DNA of 41,120 nucleotides from Mariniphaga sp. (GTDB taxonomy: Bacteria; Bacteroidota; Bacteroidia; Bacteroidales; Prolixibacteraceae): contig JAAFHB010000018.1 in assembly GCA_010906965.1 (NCBI GenBank), positions 1 through 41,120 of the forward strand, in the 5' to 3' direction. The translations under genes and the position numbers were made by a program. Below, piece by piece: positions 16,782 to 24,794 of this stretch (positions within the stretch are counted from its first letter, which is position 1; the number at the start of each line of letters is the position of its first letter). A model generated the notes under the pieces. It ran no database searches. It was not told where the DNA came from and saw only the letters and a program-made list of their open reading frames with translations.

Positions 16782-18044
16782 TTAACGCAGAAAGTTCAAC
16801 ATAGATTCAGCTTTTTGCAGCTCGGGCAGCGAGTCTCCAAACCGCACTTTCATTTTGTCGAGCAAAAGGCTTGCCTCTGAATATTTATCATCATCAATTG
16901 TCTGAAAAAGAGCGTTCAGTTCATCATCAACCTCCTTTGATCGCGGAATAGTGTCAAGGGCGACATTAATAATGCTCGAAGCATCCATCCCATAAAGTTC
17001 GACTGCATGTACTTCGTAATCATTCTCTTTTGTATAACTAAGCTTATAGATAATGTTCTCTTTATCCGTTTTAATGCCTGTCATTACCATTGGTGCATGA
17101 GTAGTTACAATAAATTGCAAATTAGGGAAAGCATTTTGCAATCCAGGTAGTACCAATGACTGAAGACCTGGATGTAAATGAAGATCTATTTCATCAATCA
17201 ATACAGTACCCGTTGTTTTCAGACAAGCATCCTTTCCATATATACCCTGATTTAAAAGTGCGCAGCGAAATGCTAAATCGGTGACGATATTTACTAACCT
17301 TGTATAACCATCTGATAAATTTTCGGCCATCACTTCGCGGCCATCAATAAGATAGTAATACACGTGTCCCTGATTAGGTCGAATTTCCATATCATTGATG
17401 ATATTGCAACCATCAGAACCTAGTGTTTTTTGTATAGATTGACGTACACTTGCTAATTCAAGTTCTCCTTTCCCACCTTCTTTTAAAATCAAAAGGCGCT
17501 TAATCCAATACTGAAAGAAGCCATCACCCTGCAAACATTCGTAATAACCAAACGAAGGTTTATGAGTGTATTGCTTAAATGGAGTCATTGATAACTTTCT
17601 GATACTATGAATGTCTTCAGTTGAAAAACTGGCAAATAATGGCAGTGCTCTCTGTTGGTTATTCTTTTCATCAAAAAGCGTTTCTTTTAATTCCTTCCCA
17701 TAATTTAAAATAGATATAAGAGGAATCTGTAAAGTTCTTCCTTTTGCAGAGTTTAATATTAAGAAAGACAATTGACTAAATATTTCAAAACGTATCGTTA
17801 TAGGCGCCTCATTTACAATGCTGTGCTTCGTCTCCTGTACTGTAAAATCGGCTTTCGATAATCCGTTAAAACGGGTGTTTTCATCACTGTAACCAGTAAA
17901 GAATGAACTCAATACATGACGAAGTGCCCTAATGATTGTGGTTTTTCCGCTGGAATTATCCCCAATAAGCAAGTTGACTTTCTTTTTAAAAGAGAGATCC
18001 AGTTTTTTAAAGCACCTGTAATTTGTCAATTCAATCCTTTCCAT
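16782..18044 (-). CDS. ptuA: Septu system ATPase PtuA
   Basis: A 420-residue ABC-type (SMC/OLD-like) ATPase. Walker A is GDNSSGKTT at 28-36, an ABC-like signature LSDGYTRL at 243-250, Walker B VLIDEIDLHLHP at 281-292, and a switch His in VTTHAP at 313-318. After 360 there is a helical C-terminal tail (DDELNALFQTI, LLLDKMKVRF). No TOPRIM nuclease domain is visible, unlike OLD proteins, which fits a PtuA that relies on the adjacent HNH nuclease. First gene of a two-gene operon with its own promoter. It is on the shorter side for PtuA from memory. Confidence 0.82.
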   Translation of the reverse strand: MERIELTNYRCFKKLDLSFKKKVNLLIGDNSSGKTTIIRALRHVLSSFFTGYSDENTRFNGLSKADFTVQETKHSIVNEAPITIRFEIFSQLSFLILNSAKGRTLQIPLISILNYGKELKETLFDEKNNQQRALPLFASFSTEDIHSIRKLSMTPFKQYTHKPSFGYYECLQGDGFFQYWIKRLLILKEGGKGELELASVRQSIQKTLGSDGCNIINDMEIRPNQGHVYYYLIDGREVMAENLSDGYTRLVNIVTDLAFRCALLNQGIYGKDACLKTTGTVLIDEIDLHLHPGLQSLVLPGLQNAFPNLQFIVTTHAPMVMTGIKTDKENIIYKLSYTKENDYEVHAVELYGMDASSIINVALDTIPRSKEVDDELNALFQTIDDDKYSEASLLLDKMKVRFGDSLPELQKAESMLNFLR

Positions 18045-18094
18045 AACGCCCTATTTAATACAATCGATACTTCACAAAACATTTAAACTCATGT

Positions 18095-18125
18095 CAAAGA
18101 TACATAATTGGCACAATAAACGAAA
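18095..18125 (-). promoter_or_regulatory. Promoter of the Septu operon
   Basis: On the minus strand the -7 element is TATCTTTG (18095-18102), an exact TAnnTTTG, 50 nt upstream of the ptuA ATG. TTTCG (18121-18125) lies 18 nt further upstream at about the expected -33 position, one base off TTTG. It overlaps the dyad at 18118-18140. Confidence 0.5.
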
Positions 18126-18140
18126 TTCTATATTTCGTTT
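18118..18140. repeat. Perfect 9-bp inverted repeat over the Septu -33 region
   Basis: AAACGAAAT (18118-18126) and ATTTCGTTT (18132-18140) are exact reverse complements separated by TCTAT. Its place on the -33 region suggests an operator, but no regulator gene lies next to it. Confidence 0.6.
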
Positions 18141-18230
18141 CATTTTAAAATATTTCCTTCATTAATTCTGAGTTAATCAAATACTTAACTTTTGCGGATA
18201 AAATTAATCACCCGGCCACTTTATATAAAC

Positions 18231-18266
18231 AGAAACCCGGTCCTGTTTTGAACAAGCCGGGTCTCT
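18231..18266 (-). terminator. Terminator of the glucan-utilisation operon
   Basis: AGAAACCCGG (18231-18240) pairs with CCGGGTCTCT (18257-18266). The single mismatch on the plus strand (A18234/C18263) becomes a G-U pair in minus-strand RNA, so the hairpin is best formed in transcripts of the GH30 gene, which stops 42 bp upstream. The T run after it is weak (TTTCTGTTT is partly inside the stem). Confidence 0.55.
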
Positions 18267-18308
18267 TCTTTACAAAGCGAACACTCTACTATCTAAACTA
18301 ACAATTTT

Positions 18309-19736
18309 TTACCAGACATATGTACCGACAGCATCTTTTTCCAATGAGGTGGGAACTGTTTTACCATTAAAGCTGACATTGAAAACTTTCTTTCCACCGG
18401 TGTTATTTTGAACGATCAATACCTTCTTTCCATCGGGATTCTTAAAGGCGACATTAGGAAGACTTGAAGTTGAATTAGAAGCGATACGAACTGATCCGGG
18501 TCGTACAAATTTTGCAGCATGGGCAAGAACATAGTAGGCTGGATTTCGGGTTACGTTATTCCCATCAATGGTGATGGTACCCAAACATTGGTCGCAACCT
18601 CCAACCGTATGCGGATCGTTATTCGGATCGGCAGCAAGGTTCCATTCCAATACATTGCGGCACCAGTTACGCGTTGCTCCGATAATAAGGGTACGAACAT
18701 GCCAAGCAAGATCACCTGCAAGATTTCCCGGAGCGCCTACCCATTGTTCGGTGAAATAGAGATTCTTATCCGGGAAGGCTTCATGAACAGGCGTTAGCGC
18801 TTCGATTTTGCCTCCGTAAAGATGAAAAGCCGAGCCGTCGACATATTTTGATGCTTCCGGATCGTTGAATATCGTCAAAGGATAATCGGGACGGTCGGCA
18901 TTGTGATCGTAAACAATAATTTTAGTTTTAATATTTGCCGCTGCAAATGTTGGTCCGAGACTGCGTTTAATAAACAGTGCCTGATCTTCGGCTGTCATAT
19001 ACATACTCGGATTATTCCCCGGATGCAAAGGCTCGTTCTGAATCGTTATCGCATCTATTGTAATCCCTTCAACTTTCATTCCCTGGATATACTTCACGAA
19101 ATATTTGGCATAGGCATCAAAATACTCCGGTTTTAAACTTCCGCCTTTCGAATTGTTATTCGTTTTCATCCAGGTTGGTGCTGACCATGGAGATCCCATC
19201 AGTTTAATGTTGGGATTGATGGCCAATATCTCCTTCAGTACAGGAATCAGATCAATCCTGTCGGCATCGAGCGTAAATTTAGCCATCGAAGGATCGGTTT
19301 CTCCCTCGGGAAGATCGTTATACGAAAAAACCTTTGGATCTAAATCGGATGCGCCAATACTAACACGCAAATAGCTAATCCCGATATTATTACCATCGGT
19401 GGCAAATAACTCTTTCAGGATTGCGCTCCTACTTGTAGCATCCATTTTATGTAACAGTGTTGCGCTGCCGCCTGTCAGACAGTTTCCAAATCCATCGATG
19501 GTTTGAAAGATTTGCGTGGTATCAACTGTGATCGACTGATCCTGATTAATCAGGTTGCCAAAGGCTAAACCAGCCGGCTGAAGCTTAAATAACACATTCG
19601 ATTGAGGACTTGTCAGCCAAAATGCCAAAGTAGTTTTAGACGCTTCGTTGAGATCGGTGGGTTTATCCCCGGCGACGTTTCCTTTGCAGCTTTGAAAGGA
19701 TAAAAGGGCAAATAAAATGATGAAGTAGTATTGCAT
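18309..19736 (-). CDS. GH30 family glycoside hydrolase (beta-1,6-glucanase or glucosylceramidase type)
   Basis: A 475-residue lipoprotein (signal ending LLSFQSC, Cys17). The TIM barrel follows FQTIDGFGNCLTGGSA. The acid/base glutamate is E235 in TIQNEPL and the nucleophile E330 in LYFTEQW, with MGSPWSAPTWMK, as in GH30 subfamilies 1 and 3. A C-terminal beta-sandwich (VLIVQNNTGGKKVFNVSFNG) is the usual GH30 side domain. With GH16 and GH3 in the same operon, a beta-1,6-glucanase that removes or cuts branches of laminarin-like glucan is the best guess; subfamily assignment needs alignment. Last gene of the operon. Confidence 0.9.
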   Translation of the reverse strand: MQYYFIILFALLSFQSCKGNVAGDKPTDLNEASKTTLAFWLTSPQSNVLFKLQPAGLAFGNLINQDQSITVDTTQIFQTIDGFGNCLTGGSATLLHKMDATSRSAILKELFATDGNNIGISYLRVSIGASDLDPKVFSYNDLPEGETDPSMAKFTLDADRIDLIPVLKEILAINPNIKLMGSPWSAPTWMKTNNNSKGGSLKPEYFDAYAKYFVKYIQGMKVEGITIDAITIQNEPLHPGNNPSMYMTAEDQALFIKRSLGPTFAAANIKTKIIVYDHNADRPDYPLTIFNDPEASKYVDGSAFHLYGGKIEALTPVHEAFPDKNLYFTEQWVGAPGNLAGDLAWHVRTLIIGATRNWCRNVLEWNLAADPNNDPHTVGGCDQCLGTITIDGNNVTRNPAYYVLAHAAKFVRPGSVRIASNSTSSLPNVAFKNPDGKKVLIVQNNTGGKKVFNVSFNGKTVPTSLEKDAVGTYVW

Positions 19737-19759
19737 GTGTATGTATTTAATCGATTATC

Positions 19760-20593
19760 TTATTTTGTCGTATAAACCCGTACATAATCGACAATCATCG
19801 ATCGCGGGAATATCGTATCATCAATTCCCTTTGCACCACCCCAATTGCCGCCTACAGCTACATTCAACAGCAAGTGAAACCGTTTATCGAATGGCCAGAC
19901 TTTGTAACCGGTGCCTTCATTCTTAAAAGTAAAATATAAAGCATCATCAACATAAACACGGAACTCACTAGCTTCCCATTCGAGGGCATATACATGAAAA
20001 TTTGTATAACAGTCAGCTACCGTCATTCTGTTGCTCTTCTGTGTTCCAATGACATGATAATACGATTCGGTATGACCAGAGGCTACAATAACGTAGGGGT
20101 CGTATCCTACATTTTCCATTATATCAATCTCACCGCTCGCAGGCCATCCGCCATATGCCCAATCGGTCGGAAGCATCCAGATTGCAGGCCACATTCCACG
20201 TCCGTCGGGTAGTTTTGCCTTTACCTCAATTCGACCATAAAGCCAGTCACCCTTTGTGCGGGTAACTAAACGGGCAGAAGTGTATTTGAAACCCTCGTAA
20301 TCTTCCTTGATTGCATTAATAGAGAGGAAACCACCCTTTACTTCTGAGTTTTGTAACCGGCCACTTGTATAATATTGCTTTTCATTATTCCCCCAACCGC
20401 CGGAATTACCATCCGTATCATAACTCCATTTGTTTGGATCGGGAAGTCCTGTATAATCAAACTCATCACTCCAAACCAGGGTTTTTGTTCCGGATCCGGG
20501 CTTTATTCCGGGAGGAGCTGTGTTTTTGGCCGGAGTGCAACCCTGTGTCATCAAAGAATATAAAACCAAACTTATAATTACGAATCCTTTCAT
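19760..20593 (-). CDS. GH16 family endo-beta-glucanase (laminarinase type)
   Basis: A 277-residue lipoprotein (lipobox LMTQGC, Cys19). The GH16 catalytic motif is GEIDIMENVG with nucleophile E155, helper D157 and acid/base E160. Flanking motifs are WSDEFDYTGLPDPNKWSYD, GGWGNNEKQYYT, GRGMWPAIWMLP and HVYALEWEASEF, the usual order of GH16_3-type beta-1,3(4)-glucanases. It would cut beta-1,3-glucan at the surface or in the periplasm. It lies between GH3 (79 bp upstream) and GH30 (23 bp downstream). Confidence 0.95.
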   Translation of the reverse strand: MKGFVIISLVLYSLMTQGCTPAKNTAPPGIKPGSGTKTLVWSDEFDYTGLPDPNKWSYDTDGNSGGWGNNEKQYYTSGRLQNSEVKGGFLSINAIKEDYEGFKYTSARLVTRTKGDWLYGRIEVKAKLPDGRGMWPAIWMLPTDWAYGGWPASGEIDIMENVGYDPYVIVASGHTESYYHVIGTQKSNRMTVADCYTNFHVYALEWEASEFRVYVDDALYFTFKNEGTGYKVWPFDKRFHLLLNVAVGGNWGGAKGIDDTIFPRSMIVDYVRVYTTK

Positions 20594-20672
20594 TGCAGTA
20601 TATTCAGTTATAATTTATAATAAAAAAAGTTTATGACATTAAAAGTAAGCAAAATGCAATCATTCATGAATT

Positions 20673-22934
20673 TTATTTAACTATAAACACACTGTGCAGA
20701 CCTTCATCCGAATTTGGTCCGACCCAGATATCAAATTCACCAGGTTCGATCACATTCTCTTTTCCATTGAAGAATTCAAGTGCAGAGGCGGGAAGTTCAA
20801 ACGTCACGCCAACCGTTTCGCGACTTTTCAAATGTATTCTTTTAAATCCTTTCAATTCTTTCACCGGACGCGTGATGCTTCCGACCCTGTCGCGAATATA
20901 GAGCTGAACAATTTCATCAGCATCAACATTCCCATCATTTAACACAGATGCTTTCACGGTAAGGCTTCCTTTACTGTCCATTTCGGATGATGAAAGGATT
21001 ATATTGCTGTACTTAAATGTTGTATAACTTAAACCATAGCCAAACGGGAAGAGTGGCGTAAATCCATAATCGAGGTGAAACGATTTATAACCTAACGAAG
21101 CCTGACTATTTATGACGGGAATACTGTCCATTGGTGTCCATGATTTTGCATTTGCAGGACGACCCGTATTATTGTGGTAATAATAGAACGGAATCTGACC
21201 TGAACCTTTTACAAAGGTAACAGGAAGTTTCCCCGATGGTGACTCCTTGCCAAAAATAAGATCGGCCAGCGCAGGACCGGCCATCGATCCGCCATGAAAT
21301 GCATAAAGCAATGCATTCGACTTTTCAACAACCTTTCCGATCGCTAAAGGACGGCCTGCCATTACGACAACAATCAAAGGTTTCCCGGTTTTCGCCAGCT
21401 CTTCGATCAGCTCTTCCTGAACTCCCGGAAGATTAATTTCGCCACGGCTTTGACCTTCGCCCGAGAGAATCCATTCTTCACCGGCAAAGAACAAAATGGC
21501 TTGTGATTTCTTTGCTGCCGCGATTGCCGCAGCAAAACCGGTTTTACTTTTGTCGCGGCTATATTTTAGTCCGGCTGCAAAATTAACTTTCGAATCGCCC
21601 AATACCTCCTTAATGGCGGTCAATGGTGTAACCGAATTTTCGGCTTTACCATCGAAAACCCATGTTCCAAGCTGGTCGCGTGGCGCATCGGCCAATGGTC
21701 CGATAACAGCGACTGAAGAAATGCCGGCAGAGAGCGGAAGCGTATTAGGATCATTTTTCAGGAGGATTGCACTTTGCCGGGCGACAGTTCGTGCATGATC
21801 GAGGAAGTCAGGTGAAAGCATTTGCTTCTCCGCTTCAGGATCGACATAAGGGTTTTCGAATAAACCGAGTTTAAACTTTACCCTCAATATATTTTTCACA
21901 GCCTCATCAATCATTGTCTGATCCACCTTGCCTTCGGCAATAAGTGTTTTAAGATGTTTGACATAGGTTGTACTTGACATTTCCATATCAACTCCTGCGG
22001 TAATTGCTTTTAATGCAGCTTCCTTTTCATCCGCACAATAACCATGAGAGATCATTTCTGAAACAGAACCCCAGTCACTCACCACCATGCCATCGAATTT
22101 CCACTCCTTGCGAAGTACCTGGCGCAAGGTAAATTCATTACCAGATGTAGGAACACCATTTAAGTCGTTAAATCCAGACATAAATGTCAATACTCCGGCC
22201 TCTTTTGCAGCTTTGAAAGGTTTAAGAACCACATTCCGAAGAACGGGTTCCGAAATATAAGTTGTATTGTAGTCGCGGCCTCCTTCGGCAAATCCGTAAC
22301 CCACAAAGTGTTTGGCACATGCTGCAACGGCAGTTGGATCGGTGAGTTGTTCTCCCTGGATTCCTTCAACCATTGCTTTTGAAAAGGCGGAAGCAAGATA
22401 AGGATCTTCGCCACACCCTTCGGCAATCCTTCCCCAGCGAGGATCCCAGGTGATGTCTATCATAGGGGCAAAAGTCCATTTAATTCCCTGGGAAGAAGCT
22501 TCGGCAGAGGAGATGCGAAATGCCTTTTTTACGACCTCAGGATTCCATGTAGCCGCCATACCCAATGGGATGGGAAAAATGGTCCGGTAACCATGAATAA
22601 CATCGCGGCCAATTAGCAGAGGAATCTTCAACCGACTCTCCTCCATCGCTATCTTTTGAAGTGCATTTATTTTCGCAACACCGAAAACATTTAAAAAGGA
22701 ACCGTAATTACCATCACGGACTGTTTTATTAATTTGATCGACAGACATATAGCCAGGATCGATCTGAGACATTTGTCCTATTTTCTCATCAAGCGTCATC
22801 TCCGAAAGTAGGTTATTCACCCGACTTTCAATATCGTTTTTTTTAGGTTCTGGTTGTTTGCAAGAAGAGGTACACAGAAGAGAAGCAAATAAATAAATAA
22901 TAAAAAGGGAGGGTTTTATCAACTGATAAATCAT
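20673..22934 (-). CDS. bglX: GH3 family periplasmic beta-glucosidase (BglX type)
   Basis: About 753 residues from the ATG at 22934, preferred over one at 22955 because it gives a tight lipoprotein signal (MIYQLIKPSLFIIYLFASLL-CTSSC). It follows E. coli BglX order: TLDEKIGQM, GRDVIHGYRTIFPIPLG, DPRWGR, KHFVGYG, then the nucleophile Asp in MVVSDWGS (about residue 287). A GH3 C-terminal domain (ILLKNDPNTLPL, VVVMAGRPLAI) and a fibronectin-III-like end follow. It removes terminal glucose from beta-gluco-oligosaccharides. First hydrolase of the operon, 66 bp after the PKD gene. Confidence 0.95.
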   Translation of the reverse strand: MIYQLIKPSLFIIYLFASLLCTSSCKQPEPKKNDIESRVNNLLSEMTLDEKIGQMSQIDPGYMSVDQINKTVRDGNYGSFLNVFGVAKINALQKIAMEESRLKIPLLIGRDVIHGYRTIFPIPLGMAATWNPEVVKKAFRISSAEASSQGIKWTFAPMIDITWDPRWGRIAEGCGEDPYLASAFSKAMVEGIQGEQLTDPTAVAACAKHFVGYGFAEGGRDYNTTYISEPVLRNVVLKPFKAAKEAGVLTFMSGFNDLNGVPTSGNEFTLRQVLRKEWKFDGMVVSDWGSVSEMISHGYCADEKEAALKAITAGVDMEMSSTTYVKHLKTLIAEGKVDQTMIDEAVKNILRVKFKLGLFENPYVDPEAEKQMLSPDFLDHARTVARQSAILLKNDPNTLPLSAGISSVAVIGPLADAPRDQLGTWVFDGKAENSVTPLTAIKEVLGDSKVNFAAGLKYSRDKSKTGFAAAIAAAKKSQAILFFAGEEWILSGEGQSRGEINLPGVQEELIEELAKTGKPLIVVVMAGRPLAIGKVVEKSNALLYAFHGGSMAGPALADLIFGKESPSGKLPVTFVKGSGQIPFYYYHNNTGRPANAKSWTPMDSIPVINSQASLGYKSFHLDYGFTPLFPFGYGLSYTTFKYSNIILSSSEMDSKGSLTVKASVLNDGNVDADEIVQLYIRDRVGSITRPVKELKGFKRIHLKSRETVGVTFELPASALEFFNGKENVIEPGEFDIWVGPNSDEGLHSVFIVK

Positions 22935-22952
22935 TTTTATCTGAATTAAGAA

Positions 22953-22984
22953 CATTGCTTACCGGAACAAACCGGCAAGCAATG
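22953..22984 (-). other. Intercistronic 13-bp hairpin inside the glucan operon
   Basis: CATTGCTTACCGG (22953-22965) pairs with CCGGCAAGCAATG (22972-22984) across a 6-nt loop. The one plus-strand mismatch (A22961/C22976) is a G-U pair in minus-strand RNA. It sits between the PKD gene stop and the GH3 start and is not followed by a T run, so a transcript-end stabiliser or partial terminator is more likely than a full stop. Confidence 0.7.
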
Positions 22985-23000
22985 TCTTGATTTACAATTA

Positions 23001-24749
23001 TTATAATGTCGCAGATTTTAAACCTTCAACATGAGGACCTGAAATGTCGTCAAAATAGAACTGATGTGTTCCTGTTCCAACCCCAGGATTACACATAATA
23101 CGAATCACATTATAGAAGTCGTGATTGAATTGCGAACTTGAAACAATATCGCCTGTAAACTGATCGCCTGTCCAGTCAAACCCGGCGCTGACACCGCTAA
23201 AGTTGTATTCTGCAATTTCCCAGGTATTATCTTTCCTGATTGTATAAATTACATCAGCTGTTCCTGTTTGCCATGCGTTACCACCTCTGTCGGTATTCTC
23301 AAGTTTCAGCAGTATTTTATCTCCTGCTTTACCATACACCTGAATTTTAAAGATATGCTGTAAGCGCAGATCAAAACGATATCCTGGTTTTAACTGCATA
23401 TTAGCATTGGCCCATTGCTGATTTTCTTTACTGTAGAATGCAACCTTTGACGATTTATTAGGATACACCTTGGATGGATTATCTTTAATAGTGACACCAC
23501 AATCCTGACCATTTACAGGAGCCAATGCTACTTCACTAAAGTCGTTGTAAACAACCATCATATCCAGTAAGAATGGAACATAGCTTGGATGGTTGGCAGC
23601 GATTTCAATTAGTTTTGTTTTGACGATGGTTTCATTTGAAGTTGTTACCGTAACCGTCATATTGTATGGCGACTTTCTCATATAAGTATTGGTAAATACA
23701 GCATGGTAGTCAGTACTTTCTTTAATAGTACCATCTCCAAAATCAACAACTACTTTTGTCACAGAAAGGCCTGCGGGAATCACTGTATTATTGAGTTTGA
23801 CAGCATACTCATTTACATTTGCAGTAAGAGTGGCTGATAATTCAAATGTTACAGTTGGTTTTACATATCCTTCAGGAATAAGTTGATAATGCCATGCCAA
23901 ACCGTCACTTCCGGTGGCAACCAATTCAAGCAGGTTTTCTTCAAGTTTCAAAATCTGGTAAGCACCGTCCTTGGCACCTGTATCGAATATCGGGAAGAGG
24001 GGTTTTGCTGCTGACATTGTCAGATAGCTTTTGCCATTTTTGTCTTCAATAAACCATTTACCGGGAACAGGCGTAAAGTTGACCATATAATCGGCATCAT
24101 TAATTATCGCATTGGTATAAGCCGGGTCGGCTTTCTGAAAATCTTTTACGTAACTTACACCATGATTTGTCAATGTAGCGACAAAACCATTCACCTTGAA
24201 ATTAATTTTGTCGTCATACAAAACTTTGACCGCTTTTTTAGCCAAGGGAGCAGCTGACCACCATTCCAGTCCTGCAGTTCCGGCAGGGCCAACACCAATG
24301 TGTCCCTGAGCCAGACTGTCTAAAACCCATGTTTTACCGTTAACAGCATTGATACCACCACTGAGAAACACAAACTTAGCATCAGTAAAAATTGAATAAT
24401 CTGTTTTAGTCTGCGTGATCTTTTTCGTTTTAACAGCGGTACCACCTCGTGTTACCAGGGTGAGCGTAACAGTGTACTCACCTGGGAGTGAATATGTTCC
24501 AACAGCTTGAGCATCGCTGCTTTTGCTGCCGTTTCCCAGATCCCACGAAGGGATACCTACAACTGAGGAAGTGTTTTTAATCACAAACTTGAAATCGTTT
24601 GTACCTGGTGTAATAGAAAAATCAAGTTGGTCTTCTGTTGGAGCCAAACCAATATCAGGTTTTGTGTCCATTTGAGGACTGCAGCCCAGCATCACTGCCA
24701 TGAGTGCAATAAGGCCTGCAATATTTCGAAAGTATTTATTTTTTTTCAT
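23001..24749 (-). CDS. PKD-domain surface glycan-binding lipoprotein
   Basis: A 582-residue lipoprotein (lipobox VMLGC, Cys23). PKD-like domains lie at about 45-112 (SWDLGNGSKS, YSLPGEYTVTLTL) and 300-385 (VVDFGDGTIKES, Y-N-M-T-V-T-V). Between them is a lipocalin-like or beta-rich stretch, and the last 190 residues form a beta-rich end that resembles a carbohydrate-binding module. Proteins of this build follow susC/susD in laminarin loci of Bacteroidota and act as the SusE/F-like surface binder. No catalytic motif. Lies 45 bp after susD and before the hydrolases. Confidence 0.8.
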   Translation of the reverse strand: MKKNKYFRNIAGLIALMAVMLGCSPQMDTKPDIGLAPTEDQLDFSITPGTNDFKFVIKNTSSVVGIPSWDLGNGSKSSDAQAVGTYSLPGEYTVTLTLVTRGGTAVKTKKITQTKTDYSIFTDAKFVFLSGGINAVNGKTWVLDSLAQGHIGVGPAGTAGLEWWSAAPLAKKAVKVLYDDKINFKVNGFVATLTNHGVSYVKDFQKADPAYTNAIINDADYMVNFTPVPGKWFIEDKNGKSYLTMSAAKPLFPIFDTGAKDGAYQILKLEENLLELVATGSDGLAWHYQLIPEGYVKPTVTFELSATLTANVNEYAVKLNNTVIPAGLSVTKVVVDFGDGTIKESTDYHAVFTNTYMRKSPYNMTVTVTTSNETIVKTKLIEIAANHPSYVPFLLDMMVVYNDFSEVALAPVNGQDCGVTIKDNPSKVYPNKSSKVAFYSKENQQWANANMQLKPGYRFDLRLQHIFKIQVYGKAGDKILLKLENTDRGGNAWQTGTADVIYTIRKDNTWEIAEYNFSGVSAGFDWTGDQFTGDIVSSSQFNHDFYNVIRIMCNPGVGTGTHQFYFDDISGPHVEGLKSATL

Positions 24750-24794
24750 TTCTGTATTGTTTATCTCATTAAATATAAAGAATTTAATTCAACC

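Noticed and set aside
16151-18308. Retron (reverse transcriptase plus msr/msd RNA) linked to the PtuA/PtuB pair
   Set aside because: No reverse transcriptase (YxDD) frame lies on either side, and the 264-bp gap after ptuA is explained by a promoter, a dyad and a terminator.
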